From assembly GCF_020215645.1 (NCBI RefSeq), contig NZ_CP084058.1, positions 1,798,001 to 1,862,000 on the forward strand: DNA of 64,000 nt, in the 5' to 3' direction. Below are positions 59,458 to 64,000 of this stretch, piece after piece. Within the stretch, counting starts at the first letter, position 1. Every line of letters starts with the position of its first letter. A program made the translations under genes and the position numbers. This DNA comes from Nonomuraea gerenzanensis. Lineage in GTDB: Bacteria > Actinomycetota > Actinomycetes > Streptosporangiales > Streptosporangiaceae. Below the pieces are notes generated by a model. That model made no database searches and was not told the origin of the DNA. It saw only the letters and a program-made list of their open reading frames with translations.

Positions 59458-60912
59458 ATGGCGTTCGAACGGGTGGGTGTGGTCGGTCTCGGCACGATGG
59501 GTGCCGGGATCGCCGAGGTGTTCGCGCGGGCGGGGCTGCGCGTGATCGGGGTCGAGGCCGACGCCGAGGCGCTGGCCAGGGGGCGCGGGCACCTGGAGAG
59601 GTCCACCGCGCGCGCCGTCGACAAGGGCAGGCTCACCGCCGAGGGGCGCGCGGAGATCCTCGGCCGGGTGACGCTGACCACCGCCCGCGAGGACCTGCGC
59701 GACGCCGACCTGGTGGTCGAGGCCATCCCCGAGATCCTTGACCACAAGGTCGCGCTGTTCCGTGAGCTCGACGGCATCTGCAAGCCGCAGACCGTGCTGG
59801 CCACCAACACCTCCTCCCTGTCCGTGACCGCCCTCGCCGCCGCCACCGGGCGGCCCGGCCGGGTCGTCGGCATGCACTTCTTCAACCCCGCGCCGGTGAT
59901 GAGGCTGGTCGAGGTCGTGCGGACGGTGGTGAGCGAGCCGGAGGTGGTGCATCAGGTCGGTGAGCTGGCAGGCCGCCTGGGCAAGACCGTCGTGAGCGTG
60001 GGCGACCGCGCCGGGTTCGTGGTCAACCGCCTGCTGCTGCCCTATCTCAACCACGCCGTCGTGCTGATGGAGCAGGGCGTGGCCGGGCGCGACGGCATCG
60101 ACCTGGCCGTCAAGCACGGGGTGGGGCTGCCGATGGGCCCGTTCACGCTGCTCGACCTGATCGGGCTCGACACCGCGTACGAGGTGATGGGGGTGCTCTT
60201 CGAGGAGACCCGCGACCGCAGGCACGCGCCGGCGCCGCTGCTGCGCGAGCTGGTCACGGCCGGGCTGCTGGGGCGCAAGTCGGGGCGCGGATTCTACGCC
60301 GAGGAGCAGGCGCGGGCCTGCGCTCCCGGGCGGTCGGGGGTGATCTCGTTCGACGTGGCGGGGCCGGGCGGCGACGAGCTGGCGCGGCGCCTGGCGACCG
60401 CCGGGTTCAAGCGGACGGGCGAGGGTGCCGACGTCGTGCTGCGGCTGACCGAGCGGCCGGTGGTCGAGCACGCCGTGGGCCTGGCCGACCCCGCCAGGCT
60501 GGTCGGCGTGCACCTCGTCGGCGACCAGGTGGCCGAGCTGGCCGCCACCGCCCTGACCGCCGACGACGCCGTGGGAGCGGCCACGGACCTGATGAAGGTG
60601 GCCGGGCTGACGCCGGTGCCGTGCAAGGACCGGGCCGGGTTCGTGGTGGACGCGCTGCTGTTCCCCTACCTCAACGACGCCGTGCGCATGTACGACGCGG
60701 GTTACGCCTCGATCGGCGACATCGACGCGGCCATGCGGCTGGGCTGCGGCTATCCGGCCGGTCCCTTCGAGATGCTGGAGTCGCTGGGCCTGGCCAGGGT
60801 CCGCGACGGCCTGCGGGCGCTGTACGCCGAGTACCGCGAGCCCGCCTTCGCCCCCGCGCCCCTGCTCGATCAGCTCGTCACCGCCGGCGCGAGCGAGTTC
60901 CCCCGCCGATGA
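59458..60912 (+). CDS. 3-hydroxyacyl-CoA dehydrogenase with duplicated C-terminal domain
   Basis: The 484-residue enzyme oxidises 3-hydroxyacyl-CoA (probably 3-hydroxybutyryl-CoA). The NAD site is GLGTMGAGI near residue 10, and the catalytic His-Glu region lies at [10 protein letters not shown]. Two 3HCDH C-terminal domains follow (about 185-280 and 385-475), each with [16 protein letters not shown] or [16 protein letters not shown]. The duplication makes a two-domain dimer in one chain, a known PaaH/FadB-like form. The stop overlaps the next start. Confidence 0.93.
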   Translation: MAFERVGVVGLGTMGAGIAEVFARAGLRVIGVEADAEALARGRGHLERSTARAVDKGRLTAEGRAEILGRVTLTTAREDLRDADLVVEAIPEILDHKVALFRELDGICKPQTVLATNTSSLSVTALAAATGRPGRVVGMHFFNPAPVMRLVEVVRTVVSEPEVVHQVGELAGRLGKTVVSVGDRAGFVVNRLLLPYLNHAVVLMEQGVAGRDGIDLAVKHGVGLPMGPFTLLDLIGLDTAYEVMGVLFEETRDRRHAPAPLLRELVTAGLLGRKSGRGFYAEEQARACAPGRSGVISFDVAGPGGDELARRLATAGFKRTGEGADVVLRLTERPVVEHAVGLADPARLVGVHLVGDQVAELAATALTADDAVGAATDLMKVAGLTPVPCKDRAGFVVDALLFPYLNDAVRMYDAGYASIGDIDAAMRLGCGYPAGPFEMLESLGLARVRDGLRALYAEYREPAFAPAPLLDQLVTAGASEFPRR

Positions 60913-61199
60913 GCCCCCGCCGTGCCCGCCGGAGGGAGTCCTCCCGTCCCTTCGGCTTCCCGACCGGCCTGGACAAGGTGGAGGAGTGGCCCGACGGCGA
61001 GTGGAAGGTGCGCATGCTCACCGGCGCCTCCTCGACCAAGAACTACCGGTGCCCCGGCTGCGACCAGGAGATCCGCAGCGGCCAGCCGCACCTCGTGGCC
61101 TGGCCCAACTGGCCGGGCGGCGACGAGGAGCGCCGCCACTGGCACCAGACCTGCTGGCGTAAGAGACTCGACCGCGGCCCAGGCCGCACCCGTTACTGA
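60909..61199 (+). CDS. Small zinc-binding-type protein of unknown function
   Basis: The 96-residue basic protein has a Cys-x-x-Cys pair ([10 protein letters not shown]) and a downstream H-x-H plus Cys (RRHWHQTCW), together a plausible zinc ribbon. Relatives occur at this place in Streptomyces, often labelled ATP/GTP-binding without evidence. It overlaps the dehydrogenase gene by ATGA. Its role is unknown. Confidence 0.7.
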   Translation: MSPRRARRRESSRPFGFPTGLDKVEEWPDGEWKVRMLTGASSTKNYRCPGCDQEIRSGQPHLVAWPNWPGGDEERRHWHQTCWRKRLDRGPGRTRY

Positions 61200-61211
61200 A
61201 GGGACCATCCG

Positions 61212-61916
61212 GTGGAGATTCGCGCGGCGACGGTGCTGCCCGCCCGGCGGGAGCCGATCGAGCTGCACACGGCCGACGGCCTGACCCTGGTCGGCGAGCT
61301 GGCCCAGCCCCTCGACCGGCCGCCGGTGGCGACGCTGGTCACCCTGCACCCGCTGCCCACCCACGGCGGGTTCATGGACAGCCACGTCTACAAGAAGGCC
61401 GCCAACCGGCTGCCGGCGCTGGCCGACCTGGCCGTGCTGCGTTTCAACACCCGCGGCACCTCCTCCGAGCGCGGCACCTCCCAGGGCACGTTCGACGGGG
61501 GCGAGGGCGAGCGGTTCGACGTGGCGGCGGCGCTGGAGTACGCCGAGTACCACGACCTGCCGCACGTGTGGGTGGTCGGCTGGTCGTTCGGCACCGAGCT
61601 GGCCCTGAAGTGGGCGCACGACCCGTTGGTGGAGGGCGCGATCCTGCTCTCGCCGCCGCTGCACAGGGCCACCGACGCCGACCTCGACGCGTGGGCCGGG
61701 TTCGGCCGGCCGCTGACGGCGCTGGTGCCGGAGTTCGACGACTACCTGCGGCCGGAGGAGGCCCGCGCGCGGTTCGCCAGGGTGCCGCAGGCCGAGGTGA
61801 TCGGGGTCGACGGGGCCAAGCACCTGTGGGTGGGGGAGCCGTACGTGCGCATCGTGCTGGACGAGATCGTCAAGCGGGTCAATCCGGCCGCCTGGCCGCT
61901 GCCGACGGAGGCTTGA
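61212..61916 (+). CDS. Alpha/beta hydrolase
   Basis: The 234-residue protein has the alpha/beta hydrolase pattern: TLHPLPTHGGFMDSHVY in the oxyanion region, RFNTRGTSSERGTS, the nucleophile elbow GWSFGTELAL, a late acidic residue and a His in GVDGAKHLW. It resembles YpfH/YsgA-like small hydrolases. GTG 61212 is the start. It follows the zinc-binding-type gene closely and is likely in the same operon. Confidence 0.88.
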   Translation: MEIRAATVLPARREPIELHTADGLTLVGELAQPLDRPPVATLVTLHPLPTHGGFMDSHVYKKAANRLPALADLAVLRFNTRGTSSERGTSQGTFDGGEGERFDVAAALEYAEYHDLPHVWVVGWSFGTELALKWAHDPLVEGAILLSPPLHRATDADLDAWAGFGRPLTALVPEFDDYLRPEEARARFARVPQAEVIGVDGAKHLWVGEPYVRIVLDEIVKRVNPAAWPLPTEA

Positions 61917-62088
61917 CGGTAATCTCCGCGCATAGTGCGGTCATGAAGAAATCTTTGAGCAGAATGACCAGAACTATGGACCGCGTGTACGGACCGGAGT
62001 GAGAATCCGATCGTCAACTGAAGATCGTGGAGACGCCGGGCGGCCTCCGTCCCGGACGTAATCCCTGCTCGGCATGGGCGAGGCACGT
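61917..62088 (+). other. Intergenic region before the secreted protein gene
   Basis: These 172 bases are relatively A+T-rich at 61940-61985. A 19-codon reading frame (61943-62002, starting MKKSLSRM) has no clear ribosome binding site. I found no confident promoter or riboswitch. The following gene must have its promoter here unless it is read through from upstream. Confidence 0.25.
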
Positions 62089-64000
62089 ATGCGGGTAGTG
62101 CATGGACTGGTCGCGGCGGCGTTATCTATCACGGCATTGACGGCACCTCAACCGGTGGCCGCACAGGACGAACCGGAGCGGCCCGCAGCCGCTCCACCAG
62201 CGCAGGAACGGGTCGCGGTGGCGGCGGCGCGCTCCGCGGGCAAGCCGGTCGAGATCGAGTCGATGCGCAGCGAGACGCGCACGGTCTTCGCCCAGCCCGA
62301 CGGCACGTTGTCCATGGAGCTGAACGTCCGGCCCATCAGGGTGCGCAAGGAGGGCCGCTGGGTCCCCGTGGACACCACGCTGCGCGTGCGCCCCGACGGC
62401 GCGGTGGAGCCGGTGGCCGCCGCGGTCGGGCTGACGTTCTCCGGCGGCGGTGACGCCTCGCTCGCCCGATTGTCGCGCGGCGGCAAGTCGATGGCGCTGG
62501 GCTGGACAGGCACGCTGCCCAAGCCCACGCTGAGCGGCGACACCGCCACCTACGCCGAGGTCATGCCGGGCGTGGACCTCCAGGTCACCGCCGACGTGGA
62601 CGGCTTCTCGCACCTGCTGGTGGTCAAGTCACGGGCCGCCGCGGCGGGGCTGACCGAGCTGACCTACCCGCTGTCGGCCGACGGGCTGAAGCTGAAGGCC
62701 GACAAGGCGGGCAACCTGGAGGCCACCGACGGGAGCGAGGGCACGCTCTTCATCGCGCCCACTCCGAAGATGTGGGACTCCGAGGGCATCACCAGCCCGA
62801 AGGCGCTCAAGGAGGGCCGCTCGCCCGAGGCCCGCGAGGCCACCATGGGCGTGGAGCTGTCGGGCAGGAGCCTGCGGCTCAAGCCCGACAGGAAGATGCT
62901 GACGGACGCCGGCACCGAGTTCCCCGTCTACCTGGACCCGTACTTCTCGGCCGCCCGCAACGCCTGGACCGCCGTCTGGAGCAACTGGCCCAACTCCAAC
63001 TACCTCAACTCCAGCGACGTCGCCCGGGTGGGCCACGTCGAGTCGCAGAAGAACCGCTCGTTCTTCCAGATGAACACCGGCTCCACCATCCACGGCAAGC
63101 AGATCATCAAGGCGACGCTGCGCACGTACGAGACGTGGTCGTACTCGTGCAGCGCCCGCAAGGTCGAGGCGTGGGCCACCAACGCCATCAGCACGGCCAC
63201 CACCTGGAACAAGCAGCCCACCTGGGTGACGCTGCTGGACACCAAGAACGTGGCCAAGGGCTGGGGCGCGAGCTGCCTGCCCGGCGGCGTCGAGTTCGAC
63301 GTCACGCCGCAGGTGGTCAACGCCGCAGCGAAGAGCTGGCCGAACGTCACGATCGGCCTGCGGGCCACCAGCGAGACCGACGTCTACGCGTGGAAGAAGT
63401 TCAAGAACAACCCGAGCCTGGTCATCGAGTACAACTCGATCCCGGCCAACCCGGTGGCCGCCGACGTGTGGTCGGACCCGGGCGGCCCGTGCGTCTCCGG
63501 TGACGGGCGCCCGGTCATCAGCACCGTCGCGCCCAAGCTGTGGGCCAAGCTCAAGGACACCGACAACTCGGTCAGGGGCCGCTTCGAGTGGTACAACGCC
63601 GCCGGCGTGAAGACCGGTGAGTACCTCAGCCCGGTCGGCTCCACCGGCACCGCCTTCTCCGCCACCATCCCGCAGACCCTGTACGCCGACGGCGCGCTGA
63701 TCCGCTGGCGGGTGCGGGCCGAGGACGGCAAGGCCACCAGCGCGTGGAGCCCCTGGTGCGAGGCCACCGTGGACGCCACCGCCCCCGGCAGGGAGCCGGC
63801 GGTCTCCTCGCCGCAGTACACCGAGGACTCCTGGAGTGACGGGGTCGGCCTGCCCGGCACGTTCTCCTTCGGCCCGAACGGCGTCGCCGACGTGGCCACC
63901 TACGTCTGGGGCCTGGACAGCACGCCCAGCACGGAGGTCGCCGCGGCGGCCGACGGCACGGCCACGATCGCGCTGACCCCGCGCCACGACGGCCCGAACG
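62089..64000 (+). CDS. Large secreted DNRLRE-type protein (C-terminus outside window)
   Basis: The visible 637 residues begin with a signal peptide (about 1-26, cleaved after VAA). A repeated-strand region follows with RKEGRWVPVDTTL and ADVDGFSHLLVVKSRAA, then GTLFIAPTPKMWDS. A DNRLRE-like beta domain comes next (about 285-450), with conserved Trp/Tyr/Cys and Thr-rich strands. Fibronectin-like modules start near 455. This layout is common in actinobacterial secreted proteins that end in RHS/YD repeats, LamG or polymorphic-toxin domains. ATG 62089 follows GGCGAGG; ATG 62074 is less likely. The terminal domain is not visible. Confidence 0.8.
   Translation, partial: MRVVHGLVAAALSITALTAPQPVAAQDEPERPAAAPPAQERVAVAAARSAGKPVEIESMRSETRTVFAQPDGTLSMELNVRPIRVRKEGRWVPVDTTLRVRPDGAVEPVAAAVGLTFSGGGDASLARLSRGGKSMALGWTGTLPKPTLSGDTATYAEVMPGVDLQVTADVDGFSHLLVVKSRAAAAGLTELTYPLSADGLKLKADKAGNLEATDGSEGTLFIAPTPKMWDSEGITSPKALKEGRSPEAREATMGVELSGRSLRLKPDRKMLTDAGTEFPVYLDPYFSAARNAWTAVWSNWPNSNYLNSSDVARVGHVESQKNRSFFQMNTGSTIHGKQIIKATLRTYETWSYSCSARKVEAWATNAISTATTWNKQPTWVTLLDTKNVAKGWGASCLPGGVEFDVTPQVVNAAAKSWPNVTIGLRATSETDVYAWKKFKNNPSLVIEYNSIPANPVAADVWSDPGGPCVSGDGRPVISTVAPKLWAKLKDTDNSVRGRFEWYNAAGVKTGEYLSPVGSTGTAFSATIPQTLYADGALIRWRVRAEDGKATSAWSPWCEATVDATAPGREPAVSSPQYTEDSWSDGVGLPGTFSFGPNGVADVATYVWGLDSTPSTEVAAAADGTATIALTPRHDGPN

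Noticed and set aside
58759..60513. Extended minus-strand frame joining nucS to sequence opposite the dehydrogenase
   Set aside because: NucS homology begins at ATG 59421 with a good ribosome binding site; the extension is the antisense of a real gene.
61943..62002. A 19-codon reading frame
   Set aside because: It is very short, lacks a convincing ribosome binding site and has no recognisable motif.
61917..62088. Possible c-di-AMP riboswitch before the secreted protein gene
   Set aside because: I could not find the conserved paired elements of that RNA class in the gap.

Overview
The window comes from a chromosome with very high G+C, wobble-biased codons, frequent GTG starts and short ATGA/GTGA overlaps. 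The backbone order is lysA-hom-thrC-thrB-rho, then rpmE-prfA-prmC-tsaC, glyA, a WecA-type transferase, atpI and the atp operon, and later nucS. This is a conserved actinobacterial order, and the Rho protein has the long Arg/Asp/Gly-rich insert typical of the phylum. A filamentous actinomycete, plausibly Streptosporangiaceae (Nonomuraea-like), is my inference. No rRNA, tRNA, insertion sequence or CRISPR array was recognised.

Region 1 (1-8.6 kb) holds a carbohydrate ABC uptake operon on the minus strand, with two different lipoprotein binding proteins followed by a permease cut by the window edge. Divergent from it is a PadR regulator with an ATPase and a double-FtsX permease. A stand-alone trehalose synthase (treS) follows on the minus strand.

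Region 2 (8.8-27 kb) is the most unusual part. The lysine/threonine backbone (an ArgS-like fragment, lysA, hom, then thrC-thrB at 27 kb) is interrupted and flanked by a set of paralogous glycosyltransferases, a coiled-coil membrane protein and an asparagine-synthetase-like enzyme. A type II toxin-antitoxin pair sits right after hom. The glycosyltransferases fall into two families. Four proteins carry an active GT-A domain followed by what looks like a second, degenerate GT-A domain, often with a C-terminal coiled coil. Two others, plus the C-terminus of a third large protein, form the second family. A type-2/type-1 gene pair occurs twice in divergent orientation. The likely role is assembly of a cell-surface glycan. 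No polymerase or exporter lies in the window.

Region 3 (27-42 kb) is housekeeping: threonine synthesis, rho with a 457-bp upstream leader, a two-component system, rpmE-prfA-prmC-tsaC, glyA and a polyprenyl-phosphate sugar-1-phosphate transferase that may prime surface glycans. Between tsaC and glyA lies an unfamiliar pair: a repeat-rich acidic protein and a small WXG100-like protein.

Region 4 (42-50 kb) is the complete F1Fo ATP synthase operon (two small AtpI/AtpZ-type membrane proteins, then a, c, b, delta, alpha, gamma, beta, epsilon), with a perfect 12-bp stem-loop between atpD and atpC.

Region 5 (50-64 kb) is mixed: a DUF2550 protein, a PduO-type adenosyltransferase, an ABC exporter with an orphan sensor kinase, a STAS protein, TetR and aldehyde dehydrogenase, a GNAT acetyltransferase with a carotenoid oxygenase behind a striking 53-bp dyad promoter, nucS, a 3-hydroxyacyl-CoA dehydrogenase with a small zinc-binding-type protein and an alpha/beta hydrolase. 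It ends with the first part of a large secreted DNRLRE-type protein that runs off the window.
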